A stretch of 18,555 bases of DNA from Sphingomonadales bacterium (GTDB lineage Bacteria > Pseudomonadota > Alphaproteobacteria > Sphingomonadales > Sphingomonadaceae), in contig JAIYAA010000116.1 in the NCBI GenBank assembly GCA_027489295.1, positions 1-18,555 of the forward strand, in the 5' to 3' direction. The translations under genes and the position numbers were made by a program. The notes beneath the pieces were generated by a model. The model was not told the origin of the DNA and ran no database searches. It saw only the letters and a list, made by a program, of their open reading frames with translations. Shown here piece after piece: positions 1-7,155 of the stretch (its first letter is position 1; each line of letters starts with the position of its first letter).

Positions 1-1263
1 CAGAACGCCTTTGCCGCGCTCGCCGCCAAGCTGCTCCAGGATCTCGAGCTGACCGAAGGCGAGATGGTCCCCGACGAAGCCGATGAAGGCGGCGGCGAGG
101 ACGAGGGCCAGGAGGAGCAGCAGGAGCAGGGCGAGGAAGAAGGCGAGTCGCAGCAGCAGCAGGGCGAGGGCCAGACCGAGGCGCGCGGCGAGCAGCGCGA
201 ATCCGACCAGGGCGAGGAAGGCGACCAGGAGCAGCAGTCCGAGGGGATGGACGACGGCGACGGCGAGCCCGGCGACGATGGCGACGAGGGCATGATGCCC
301 GTCCGCCCCAATCGCCCGTGGAGCGACCTGCCGCCTAGCTTCGAATATCGCGCCTACACGACCCAGTTCGACGAGGTCGTCGCCGCCACCGACCTGTGCG
401 ACACCGACGAGCTGGAGCGGCTGCGCTCCTATCTCGACCAGCAGCTGGTGCATCTGCAGGGCGCGGTGACCAAGCTCGCCAACCGGCTGCAGCGCCGGCT
501 GATGGCGCAGCAGAGCCGCAGCTGGGACTTCGACCAGGACGAGGGGCTGCTCGATGCCGCGCGGCTGGCGCGCGTGGTGGTGAACCCGATGCAGTCGCTC
601 AGCTACAAGATCGAGCGCGACACCGAGTTCAAGGACACGGTGGTGACGCTGCTGATCGACAATTCGGGTTCGATGCGCGGGCGGCCGATCTCGATCGCGG
701 CCATCAGCGCGGACATCCTCGCGCGCACGCTGGAGCGGGTGGGCGTGAAGACCGAGGTGCTCGGCTTCACCACCCGCGCCTGGAAGGGCGGCCAGTCGCG
801 CGAGAAGTGGCTGGGCGAGGGGCGGATTGCGCAGCCCGGAAGGCTCAACGATCTGCGCCACATCATCTACAAGCAGGCCGACGAGCCGTGGCGGCGCGCG
901 AAGAAGTCGCTCGGGCTGATGATGCGCGAGGGGCTGCTCAAGGAGAATATCGACGGCGAGGCGCTGCTCTGGGCGCACAGCCGGCTGATCGCGCGCAATG
1001 AGGATCGCAAGATCCTGATGGTGATCTCCGACGGCGCGCCGGTCGACGACTCGACGCTGTCGGTCAATTCAGGCTCGTATCTGGAGCGGCACCTGCGGCA
1101 GGTGATCGGCTGGATCGAGGCGCGCTCGCCGGTGGAACTGGTGGCGATCGGCATCGGCCACGACGTGACCCGCTATTACAGCCGCGCGGTGACGATCATG
1201 GATGCCGAGCAGCTTGCCGGCACGATGGTCGAGCAGCTGGCCGCCCTGTTCGACAGCGAGTGA
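1..1263 (+). CDS. cobT: Cobaltochelatase subunit CobT, 3' part (5' end outside window)
   Basis: The frame is open from base 1, so the gene starts left of the window; 420 residues are visible. CobT proteins are usually about 600 residues or a little more, so roughly a third is missing. About residues 25-95 of the visible part form a very acidic, Gln/Glu/Gly-rich linker typical of CobT. The C-terminal half is a von Willebrand A domain with a MIDAS motif DNSGS at visible residues 220-224 and a later SDGAP segment. With the AAA+ ATPase CobS, CobT forms the chaperone-like complex that drives cobalt insertion by CobN in aerobic cobalamin synthesis. cobS lies about 6 kb away on the other strand. No CobN or other cobalamin gene is visible, so the role here is inferred from family alone. 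It ends in TGA 4 bp before the next gene. Confidence 0.95.
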   Translation, partial: QNAFAALAAKLLQDLELTEGEMVPDEADEGGGEDEGQEEQQEQGEEEGESQQQQGEGQTEARGEQRESDQGEEGDQEQQSEGMDDGDGEPGDDGDEGMMPVRPNRPWSDLPPSFEYRAYTTQFDEVVAATDLCDTDELERLRSYLDQQLVHLQGAVTKLANRLQRRLMAQQSRSWDFDQDEGLLDAARLARVVVNPMQSLSYKIERDTEFKDTVVTLLIDNSGSMRGRPISIAAISADILARTLERVGVKTEVLGFTTRAWKGGQSREKWLGEGRIAQPGRLNDLRHIIYKQADEPWRRAKKSLGLMMREGLLKENIDGEALLWAHSRLIARNEDRKILMVISDGAPVDDSTLSVNSGSYLERHLRQVIGWIEARSPVELVAIGIGHDVTRYYSRAVTIMDAEQLAGTMVEQLAALFDSE

Positions 1264-1267
1264 CGCG

Positions 1268-1534
1268 GTGGCGCTGGAGATCGTCCCGCCGCCGGGAGGC
1301 TTTCACGGCCCGGTGAAGCGCTCGATCACCATTGCCGGCCACCCGACCTCGATCAGCCTGGAGCCGATCTTCTGGGCGGCGCTGGAAGGGGCGGCGATGG
1401 AGGCAAGCCTGCCGTTGAGCGCGCTGGTCGCCGCGATCGACCATGCCCGGATCAGCGCCGAGGATCCGCCGAATTTGGCGAGCGCGATCCGCACTTGGCT
1501 GATGGCGCGCAGGGCACGGAACCAGGCCGAATAG
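1268..1534 (+). CDS. Ribbon-helix-helix domain protein
   Basis: An 88-residue protein starting at GTG, 4 bp after the cobT stop, which suggests translation coupled to cobT. The frame is open further upstream, but that part overlaps cobT, so the GTG is chosen. The sequence has a short strand (KRSITIAGHPTSISLE) followed by two helices (FWAALEGAAMEASLPLSALV and ASAIRTWLMARRA). This layout matches the small RHH_4-type proteins common in alphaproteobacteria. RHH folds usually bind DNA as dimers, so a repressor role is possible, but the target cannot be read from the sequence. I know of no established link between this protein and cobalt chelation; the coupling to cobT is positional evidence only. 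Confidence 0.8.
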   Translation: MALEIVPPPGGFHGPVKRSITIAGHPTSISLEPIFWAALEGAAMEASLPLSALVAAIDHARISAEDPPNLASAIRTWLMARRARNQAE

Positions 1535-1556
1535 CCGCCGATACTCCGGGAATCCG

Positions 1557-2006
1557 TTGCATCACGAGCGGTCGGCGGGAACCCATTTGCCTCTCGTGCG
1601 AGCAGCTGCCCCGGTCCAGCAGCGCCCGCTGGTCCAAAGGGCTGCAGGTCTGCTTGCGACTGAACCAGGGCGAGGTTTTGGCGTTCTCCGCGGCGTGCTC
1701 GCGCATCTTCCCCTCGCCTTCGCCCTGCAACTGGCCACGGTGCTGCTGGCCCGCCTGCTGGGCGTCGGCTATGGCCCCGGCGCCTGGCTCGGCGCATTCT
1801 GCTCGGTGGCGGTGTGCGTGGCACGTGAGATCACCCAACGCGAATATCAGTGGATCGAGCATTTCGGCGCCGGCCGGCGGGCCAATATGCCGACCTTCGC
1901 AGGCTACCGATTCTGGGAGTGGAACCGGCATTCGAAGCGCGAGACCGTGGCCGCGGCGCTGTTGGTCGTCGCCATTGCCGGCCTTGCCACGTTCTTTAAC
2001 CTATAA
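1557..2006 (+). CDS. Small hypothetical membrane protein
   Basis: Not recognised. The open frame gives up to 149 residues from a TTG. The N-terminal third (residues 1-45) is unconvincing, so the real start may be a later GTG such as 1695, giving about 103 residues. The rest contains hydrophobic segments around residues 51-67, 72-90 and 129-148. Between the last two lies a polar, tryptophan-containing loop (residues about 91-128, with EYQWIEHFG and YRFWEWNRH). This gives two or three transmembrane helices, with the last one reaching the C-terminus. No signal peptide, catalytic motif or domain is evident. It lies 22 bp after the RHH gene and could be the last gene of a cobT transcript. The aromatic-rich loop makes a real gene more likely than a chance frame. 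Confidence 0.55.
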   Translation: MHHERSAGTHLPLVRAAAPVQQRPLVQRAAGLLATEPGRGFGVLRGVLAHLPLAFALQLATVLLARLLGVGYGPGAWLGAFCSVAVCVAREITQREYQWIEHFGAGRRANMPTFAGYRFWEWNRHSKRETVAAALLVVAIAGLATFFNL

Positions 2007-2039
2007 GGATATTCTGGGGGGTAACGGAAAACCGAATCG

Positions 2040-2115
2040 TTGACATTCGGATTCCCGCGAGAATTTTTGCAAACCGCTCGCATTAGCGTTGACTCTGCGA
2101 GGCGCTCGCAATAGC
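2040..2115 (+). promoter_or_regulatory. Candidate iron-responsive promoter with two Fur-like palindromes
   Basis: Two 15-bp imperfect palindromes lie 28 bp apart: TGCAAACCGCTCGCA at 2068-2082 and TGCGAGGCGCTCGCA at 2096-2110. The second has perfect 6-bp arms (TGCGAG/CTCGCA). Both are followed by a similar tail, so CGCTCGCAwTAGC is repeated directly at 2075-2087 and 2103-2115 (12 of 13 identical). Possible -35 elements are TTGACA at 2040-2045 and TTGACT at 2089-2094; I cannot assign a -10 firmly. The position just before a siderophore-receptor operon suggests a Fur-family operator. The repeats are seen; Fur binding is inferred. Confidence 0.6.
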
Positions 2116-2130
2116 AGGCCCGTAACAATC

Positions 2131-2144
2131 ATACCCGGGGGTAT
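2131..2144 (+). promoter_or_regulatory. Ribosome-binding region embedded in a short palindrome
   Basis: ATACCCGGGGGTAT has 6-bp arms (ATACCC/GGGTAT) around two G residues. It contains the only purine-rich stretch (GGGGG at 2137-2141) at a proper distance, 9 nt, from the TTG start at 2151. If the RNA folds here, the hairpin would mask the ribosome-binding site of the receptor gene. A loop of two bases is too tight for all six pairs, so the hairpin would be shorter in practice. It could equally be a DNA operator or chance. Confidence 0.35.
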
Positions 2145-2150
2145 CCTGCG

Positions 2151-4643
2151 TTGCGTTCCTTCTCTCCTTCCGCGTCGAACCGTCTTCCCGCCTTCCTGGC
2201 GCTTGCCTGTGTGGGCTTCGTTGCCACCGCGCCGGCGCACGCCGATTCGGACGGCACGGGGTCAGATCCGGACGATCAGGACCGCATCGTCGTCAACGGC
2301 CAGCGCACCAACGAACAGGTTGGCCCCAAGGCGGTAGCGCCGGTGGTCAACACGCCGCGATCGGTGGTGGTGCTCTCGGCCGAGATCATCGACCAGACTG
2401 GCTCGACCACGCTCGCCGATGCGCTGCGCACCGTGCCGGGCATCACCTTCGGCGCGGCCGAGGGCGGCAACCCGATCGGCGATCGCCCCTTCATCCGCGG
2501 TTTCGACAGCCAGGGTTCGACCTTCGTCGATGGCGTGCGCGACATCGGCGCGCAGACCCGCGAGGTGTTCGCCACCGATCGCGTCCAGATCGTCCGCGGA
2601 TCGGATTCGACCCTCGGCGGCCGTGGCAGCGCCGGCGGGTCGATCAACATCATCTCCAAGCTGCCGGTGTCGGGCAATTTCGTCGCCGGCGCGGCAAGCG
2701 TCGGCACCGCCAACTATCGCCGCTTCACGCTCGACGTGAATGAGCGGGTGACGGACAAGATCGGCGTGCGCATCGCCGGCATGTTCCACGACCAGGACGT
2801 CGCCGGCCGCGACGCGATCTGGAACCGGCGCTCGGGCATCGCGCCCTCGATCACGCTGGGCATGGGCACGGACACGCGCCTGACCGCCGCCTATTACTAC
2901 ACCGAAAGCCACGAGCTGCCCGACAGCGGCATTCCCTATGCCTATACGCTGGCGAACGCGCCGGGCACCGGCACGATCTACAGCGAACCGGCGATGGGCA
3001 ATTTCACCACCGCGGGCGGCACCAAGGGCTATATCAGCCGCTCGACCTTCTACGGCCTCGCCGATCGCGACTTCCGCGACACCCAGGTGCACCAGGCGAC
3101 GCTGCGTGCCGAGCATGATTTCGGCGGCATCACGCTGCGCAACACGTCCCGCTACGGTTACACCAACCAGGCCTATATCTTCACCAACCCCGACGACAGC
3201 CAGGGCAATGTCTATGGCACCGCGGCGACCAACCCGACCACCGGTCAGGCGGCGGCGCGCGGCGACGTGCTGACCGGCGGCTATGTCTGGCGCCGCGGCA
3301 ACACCCGCTACGGCTATACCGAAACGCTGACCAACCAGACCGACCTGTTCGGCGCGTTCAAGACCGGCGCGATCGAGCACAGCTTCTCGACCGGCGTGGA
3401 AATCAGCTGGGAGAAGGCGCGCCGCGGCACCTTCGTCTCGGCCAACGGCTCGACGATCAGCCCGCGCTGCAACAGCGCGACGATCGCCCGCTTCTACTGC
3501 GCCAGCGTGTTCAACCCGAACCCGAACGACGCCTGGGTGAACTATACCAGCGATACGTCGACGACGCCGACCGCGATCGTGAAGGGCGCGCCGATCACCG
3601 AGACGCAGAACGATGCGCACACGGTGTCGGTCTACGGCTTCGACTCGATCACGCTGCTGCCGCAGCTGATCCTGAACCTGGGTGCGCGCTACGATCATTT
3701 CGAATCGACCGTCACCCCGGGGCAGGCGGCCACCGCGACCAGCACCTTCAGCCTCAGCAAGACCAACAACCTGTTCAACTGGCAGGCCGGCCTGGTGTTC
3801 AAGCCCACGTCGAACACCAGCCTCTATGCGAGCTACGCCACTGCCGCGACACCGCCGAACAGCCTGATCGGCGAGGGTCAGGAGGCCAATGCGCTCGGTA
3901 CGACCAACACCACGACGGCGCTGGCGCTGCTCGACAGCCTGAAGGTGGAGAAGACCAAGTCCTACGAGGTCGGCGCCAAGGCGAACCTGTTCCACGAGCA
4001 GCTCGCGCTCGGTGTCGCGCTGTTCCAGACCGATACCGACAATGCCCGCGTCACCGGCGCGGACAACACGGTGGAGTTCGTCGGCAAGCGCCGGATCCGC
4101 GGGGTCGAGCTCACCTTCAACGGCAACGTCACCAAGTGGCTGAGCGTGTTCGGCGGCTATACCCATCTCGACCCGGTGATCGTCGATGGCGGCTTCACCG
4201 CGCTGACCGCGGCCGCCGTGGGCAGCCAGGCCGCGAAGACGGTGCTCGTCTCCTCGGTCAACACCGGCCGCCAGGCGACCCAGACCGCCAAGGACAGCTT
4301 CACCCTGTCTGCGAACTTCAAGCCGACGCACCGCTTCAGCTTCGGCGGCGGCGCCTATTATATGAGCCGCGTGTTCGGTGGCTATCAGGACAACCGCACC
4401 GCCACCCAGGATGCCAGCGGCGTGGTGACGGTGAACCCGGCCACCAAGGTGCTGGTGCGCACCGTGCCCTCCTATTGGCGCTTCGACGCGCAGATGGGCT
4501 ATCAGCTGACCGACAAGATCCGGATCAGCGCCAATGTGCAGAACCTCACCGACAAGACCTATTACACCCAGGCCTATACCTCGCATTATGCGACGATCGC
4601 GCCCGGCCGTTCGGCCTTCGCGACGCTCAACGTGAAGTTCTGA
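2151..4643 (+). CDS. TonB-dependent siderophore receptor, Fiu/PiuA type
   Basis: An 830-residue outer-membrane receptor predicted to import ferric, probably catecholate, siderophores using TonB energy. The start is TTG, because the frame then gives a clean signal peptide with cleavage after AHA at residue 31. A TonB-box-like DRIVVNG follows within the first 15 mature residues. Next come a plug domain (roughly residues 60-175, with RPFIRGFDSQG, FVDGVRD and GGSINIISK) and a long beta-barrel. The barrel ends in aromatic Phe (PGRSAFATLNVKF), the usual BAM recognition end. There is no N-terminal STN domain and no FecI/FecR pair nearby, so surface signalling is not indicated. Two cysteines in CNSATIARFYC may form a disulfide in an extracellular loop. 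The following Sel1 and PiuC-like genes match the neighbourhood of Fiu/PiuA receptors, which supports the subtype; the ligand itself is inferred. Confidence 0.93.
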   Translation: MRSFSPSASNRLPAFLALACVGFVATAPAHADSDGTGSDPDDQDRIVVNGQRTNEQVGPKAVAPVVNTPRSVVVLSAEIIDQTGSTTLADALRTVPGITFGAAEGGNPIGDRPFIRGFDSQGSTFVDGVRDIGAQTREVFATDRVQIVRGSDSTLGGRGSAGGSINIISKLPVSGNFVAGAASVGTANYRRFTLDVNERVTDKIGVRIAGMFHDQDVAGRDAIWNRRSGIAPSITLGMGTDTRLTAAYYYTESHELPDSGIPYAYTLANAPGTGTIYSEPAMGNFTTAGGTKGYISRSTFYGLADRDFRDTQVHQATLRAEHDFGGITLRNTSRYGYTNQAYIFTNPDDSQGNVYGTAATNPTTGQAAARGDVLTGGYVWRRGNTRYGYTETLTNQTDLFGAFKTGAIEHSFSTGVEISWEKARRGTFVSANGSTISPRCNSATIARFYCASVFNPNPNDAWVNYTSDTSTTPTAIVKGAPITETQNDAHTVSVYGFDSITLLPQLILNLGARYDHFESTVTPGQAATATSTFSLSKTNNLFNWQAGLVFKPTSNTSLYASYATAATPPNSLIGEGQEANALGTTNTTTALALLDSLKVEKTKSYEVGAKANLFHEQLALGVALFQTDTDNARVTGADNTVEFVGKRRIRGVELTFNGNVTKWLSVFGGYTHLDPVIVDGGFTALTAAAVGSQAAKTVLVSSVNTGRQATQTAKDSFTLSANFKPTHRFSFGGGAYYMSRVFGGYQDNRTATQDASGVVTVNPATKVLVRTVPSYWRFDAQMGYQLTDKIRISANVQNLTDKTYYTQAYTSHYATIAPGRSAFATLNVKF

Positions 4644-5341
4644 TGCGAGTTGCGCTCGACGCCCTCAGCGCCGACGACATCGCCGCCCGCCTCTCCGGTT
4701 CGCCGGAGGCGCGGGCGGCGCTGATTCGGCAAGGCGCCGAAGCGGGCGTCGTCGAGGCGCAGGCGGTATGGGGGCAGATGCTGCTCGACCAGGGCCGCAA
4801 GCGCGAGGCGTTCGACTGGTTCGGCCGCGCCGCCCGCGCCGGCCATCTGATGGCGCTGAACATGCTGGGGCGCTGCTACGATCTCGGCTGGGGCACGGCC
4901 ATCGACAAGGTCCGCGCCGCCGAATGCTTCCGGGTCGCCGCCGAGCGCGGGCTCGACTGGGGCATGTATAATTACGCGACCGCGCTGGCGCTGGGCGAAG
5001 GCTTGACCGAGGACAAGGCCTCAGCACTCGCCTGGTTCGAGAAGGCCGCGGCGACGGGCAACGCCAAGGCGATCAACTATGTCGGCAGCTTCCACGAGGA
5101 TGGCTGGGTGGTGCCGCAGGATATGGCCAAGGCGGCATCCTGCTATGCCCGCGCGGCCGAGGGCGGCGACTTTCGCGGCGCGTTCAACCATGCCCGCATG
5201 CTGGCGGGCGACGGGCTGCTCGACACGGCGGCGCACTGGCTGACGCGCTGCCGCGAGACGGCGACCCCGGCCTTTGTCGAAAAGGCCCGCGACTGGCTCC
5301 GCCGCTCGCCCTGGCCGGAGCTGGAGTCTCACCTGTGCTGA
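4643..5341 (+). CDS. Sel1-repeat protein of the siderophore-receptor operon
   Basis: A 232-residue soluble protein with about four Sel1-like (TPR-type) helical repeats between roughly residues 37 and 180. They are visible as repeated [38 protein letters not shown] and [12 protein letters not shown] segments. The ATG shares one base with the receptor's TGA (TGATG), so translation is almost certainly coupled. The frame is open upstream to about 4136, but that part overlaps the receptor and is not real. The 3' end overlaps the hydroxylase gene by 7 bp. There is no signal peptide or membrane segment, so it is probably cytoplasmic. Sel1 repeats usually mediate protein-protein contacts. A similar protein accompanies piuA and piuC in pseudomonads as far as I recall, but its role there is unknown to me. 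Confidence 0.9.
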   Translation: MRVALDALSADDIAARLSGSPEARAALIRQGAEAGVVEAQAVWGQMLLDQGRKREAFDWFGRAARAGHLMALNMLGRCYDLGWGTAIDKVRAAECFRVAAERGLDWGMYNYATALALGEGLTEDKASALAWFEKAAATGNAKAINYVGSFHEDGWVVPQDMAKAASCYARAAEGGDFRGAFNHARMLAGDGLLDTAAHWLTRCRETATPAFVEKARDWLRRSPWPELESHLC

Positions 5342-6018
5342 TCCCCATTCCCGACCTGCTGAGCGCCGCCGAAGTGGCGCAGATCCGCAGCATCATCGGT
5401 GCGGCGGAATGGGTCGACGGCAACGTCACCTCGGGCGCACAGTCGGCGCTGGCCAAGCGCAACGAGCAACTGCCCGAAGGCGGCGAGGCGCACCGCCAGG
5501 CCGGGGCGATTATCCTCGATGCGCTGGCCCGCTCGCCGCTGTTCGTGGCCGCCGCGCTGCCGCTCAAGGTTTTTCCGCCGCTGTTCAACCGCTATGCCGG
5601 CGGGCAGGCGTTCGGCACCCATGTCGACAACGCGATCCGCATCCAGCGCGGCAGCGACTTCCGCATCCGCTCCGACCTGTCGATGACCGTGTTCCTCGAG
5701 CCGCCCGAAGCCTATGACGGCGGCGAGCTGCGGATCGAAGGGCTGTTCGGCGAGCAGAGCGTCAAGCTGCCGGCGGGGCATGCGATCCTCTACCCCTCGT
5801 CGAGCCTGCACCGGGTGGAGCCGGTGACGCGCGGCGCCAGGACCTCGAGCTTCTTCTGGCTGCAATCGATGGTGCGCGACGACGGCGAACGGCGGACCCT
5901 GTTCGATCTCGACCGCTCGATTCAGGCGCTGGCCGGGCAACTGGGGCAGGGCCATGCCGAGGTGGTGGCGCTGACGGGCGTGTACCACAACCTGCTGCGC
6001 CGCTGGGCGGACGCCTAG
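5335..6018 (+). CDS. piuC: PiuC/YbiX-type Fe(II)/2-oxoglutarate-dependent hydroxylase (PKHD type)
   Basis: A 227-residue protein beginning with GTG and overlapping the Sel1 gene by 7 bp. It belongs to the PKHD-type hydroxylases that use Fe(II), oxygen and 2-oxoglutarate. The metal triad is visible as His96-x-Asp98 in FGTHVDNA and His159 in SLHRVEP. Arg169 in TRGAR is the expected 2-oxoglutarate anchor. The family signature continues with [23 protein letters not shown]. Members are encoded beside Fiu/PiuA-type receptors and are iron-regulated in enterobacteria and pseudomonads. The physiological substrate is not established as far as I know. A role in modifying the imported siderophore or the uptake machinery is an inference from linkage. 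The length is normal for the family and all key residues are present. Confidence 0.95.
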   Translation: MLIPIPDLLSAAEVAQIRSIIGAAEWVDGNVTSGAQSALAKRNEQLPEGGEAHRQAGAIILDALARSPLFVAAALPLKVFPPLFNRYAGGQAFGTHVDNAIRIQRGSDFRIRSDLSMTVFLEPPEAYDGGELRIEGLFGEQSVKLPAGHAILYPSSSLHRVEPVTRGARTSSFFWLQSMVRDDGERRTLFDLDRSIQALAGQLGQGHAEVVALTGVYHNLLRRWADA

Positions 6019-6059
6019 CCGCACTCGCGCCCACGCCTGCGATCGCGTAGACTTGGGGC

Positions 6060-6392
6060 ATGCGCATGCAAGGAAGCTGCCACTGCGGCCAGGTCCGTAT
6101 CGAAGTGCCGAATGCGCCCACCTGGGTGGCGGACTGCAACTGCTCGCTGTGCCGCCGCACCGCGTGGCGCACCGCCTATTATCCACCCGAGCAGGTCCGC
6201 GTCACCGGCGAGACGGTCGCCTATGTCTGGGGCGACCGGATGATCGGCATCCATCACTGCCCGGTTTGCGGCTGTGGCACGCACTGGGCAACGCTGGGCG
6301 AGGACTTCGGGAAAATGGGCATCAACGCCCGCCTGCTGGACGGCTTCGACGAAGCGACCGTCGAGGTGCGGACGTTCGATAACGCGGGGTGA
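6060..6392 (+). CDS. GFA/CENP-V family zinc protein
   Basis: A 110-residue protein with the cysteine pattern of the GFA (glutathione-dependent formaldehyde-activating/CENP-V) fold: C7 and C9 in SCHCG, C26, C28 and C31 in CNCSLC, and C67, C70 and C72 in CPVCGC followed by GTHW. These cysteines bind one structural and one possible catalytic zinc in the family prototype. Most members, including short ones like this, have no proven reaction, so formaldehyde handling should not be assumed. The start could be ATG 6060 or ATG 6066; GGGG just upstream fits either. The gene follows piuC by 41 bp on the same strand and may be the distal gene of the iron operon, although no functional link is evident. 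Confidence 0.9.
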   Translation: MRMQGSCHCGQVRIEVPNAPTWVADCNCSLCRRTAWRTAYYPPEQVRVTGETVAYVWGDRMIGIHHCPVCGCGTHWATLGEDFGKMGINARLLDGFDEATVEVRTFDNAG

Positions 6393-7000
6393 GGAATTGG
6401 CGTCTACTTCCGCTTCCGGCCCAGTTACGGACGTTTCAATTCGCAAAGGTGGGAATGGGGCTGCAGCTACGCAGGTAGCGGACGATCAAGCGCCCAGCCC
6501 TTTACGATGGGGTCAAATGGGGACCGCGGTCTCTGCATGCGGAGGAACCTTGCTTGTCGCCGGCACCAGCCATCGCCGTCAACATCGGGGTCGCCCTCAA
6601 GGCAGCGATTTGCCTCGTAGATGCAAACCGCCGCGTCCAATTCACGAACACATGCAATTTTACGCACTCTGACCTGAGAGGATCTGTTCATCGAAGCCGA
6701 GTCCATTACCCCGACGACAGCCAAATTTTGGACGAGAGCATATCCGCTTTCGATTGCCATGATCGTCTTCGCGGAAGGGACCAAAGCCAGTGTCGAGTGC
6801 CGTGAGAAACAGCCGCATAGCGCACATAGCAACACGACCAGCAGGGAGGCGCGACCAAGTTTCACGAGATTTGCATATCATTGATCGTCGACGAGTTTGA
6901 GTCCGCCTCCCACCACTTCCCGCCAATTTCGGGTGGACGATCCTGGCCTGGCATACGCGCGCGGCGCTTGCTGCTCGAATATCGGTTGTTCGAGCCCACA
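6393..7000. other. Lower-GC accessory stretch
   Basis: Base composition drops visibly between the GFA gene and the inverted-repeat element. Parts of 6661-6780 are near 50% G+C by eye, against about 65-70% in the flanking genes. Third codon positions lose their strong G/C bias. Apart from the minus-strand lipoprotein gene at 6467-6865 I see no convincing gene. The composition suggests recent gain or relaxed selection, but no integrase, transposase or target-site duplication is visible. Confidence 0.45.
6467..6865 (-). CDS. Predicted small lipoprotein with an acidic DxDxDGDG loop
   Basis: Not recognised. The 132-residue frame starts at GTG (complement of 6863-6865) and opens with a typical lipoprotein signal: basic KLGR, a hydrophobic core SLLVVLLCAL, then LCGC with the lipidated cysteine at residue 19. 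Cysteine at the -2 position of the lipobox is uncommon. The mature part has C72, C81, C88 and C101. It also carries GDPDVDGDGWC at 91-101, whose alternating aspartates (92, 94, 96, 98) resemble calcium-binding loops of thrombospondin-3 or dockerin type. No strong Shine-Dalgarno precedes the start. Codon use is less G/C-biased than in the neighbours. The gene is convergent with the GFA gene. The signal peptide argues for a real gene; the function is unknown. Confidence 0.6.
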   Translation of the reverse strand: MKLGRASLLVVLLCALCGCFSRHSTLALVPSAKTIMAIESGYALVQNLAVVGVMDSASMNRSSQVRVRKIACVRELDAAVCIYEANRCLEGDPDVDGDGWCRRQARFLRMQRPRSPFDPIVKGWALDRPLPA

Positions 7001-7141
7001 AGCGTTTCGTCCCCCGCCAGGGGGCGGTGGCAGACCGAAGGCCTGACGGAGGGGAGGGGCGCGACGGTCCGAGAGGTTCTGGCATTCTCGCCCTTCGTCG
7101 CGCGTTGCGCGCCACCTCCCCCTGGCGGGGGAGGAAACGCT
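7001..7141. repeat. 141-bp element with 31-bp inverted terminal repeats
   Basis: The ends 7001-7031 and 7111-7141 are inverted copies matching at 29 of 31 positions. The outer ends read AGCGTTTC and GAAACGCT, and the inner G/C block CCCCCGCCAGGGGG is shared. The 79-bp middle has weaker symmetry (for example CGAAGG at 7035-7040 and CCTTCG at 7092-7097). No open frame is credible in it. It resembles the palindromic intergenic repeats (REP/MITE-like) scattered in sphingomonad genomes, but copy number cannot be seen from one window. It lies 14 bp beyond the 3' end of cobS and could also act as its transcription terminator. No clear target-site duplication flanks it. Confidence 0.75.
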
Positions 7142-7155
7142 CCGTCTAGGTGTCC

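Noticed and set aside
1495..2043. A 182-codon frame overlapping the small membrane protein
   Set aside because: Its translation is Ser/Pro/Ala/Arg/Trp/Cys-rich, typical of an off-frame reading of GC-rich DNA. The overlapping frame has clear hydrophobic helices instead.
2262..4586. A 774-codon minus-strand open frame
   Set aside because: It is antisense to the TonB-dependent receptor and has the same low-complexity composition caused by codon bias.
4136..4642. An N-terminal extension of the Sel1 protein
   Set aside because: It overlaps the C-terminal barrel of the receptor and is a shifted-frame artefact; ATG 4643 gives a normal Sel1 protein with coupled translation.
6660..7115. A 151-codon minus-strand open frame
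   Set aside because: It overlaps the lipoprotein gene in another frame and runs through most of the inverted-repeat element, giving Pro/Arg/Gly-rich sequence with no domain.
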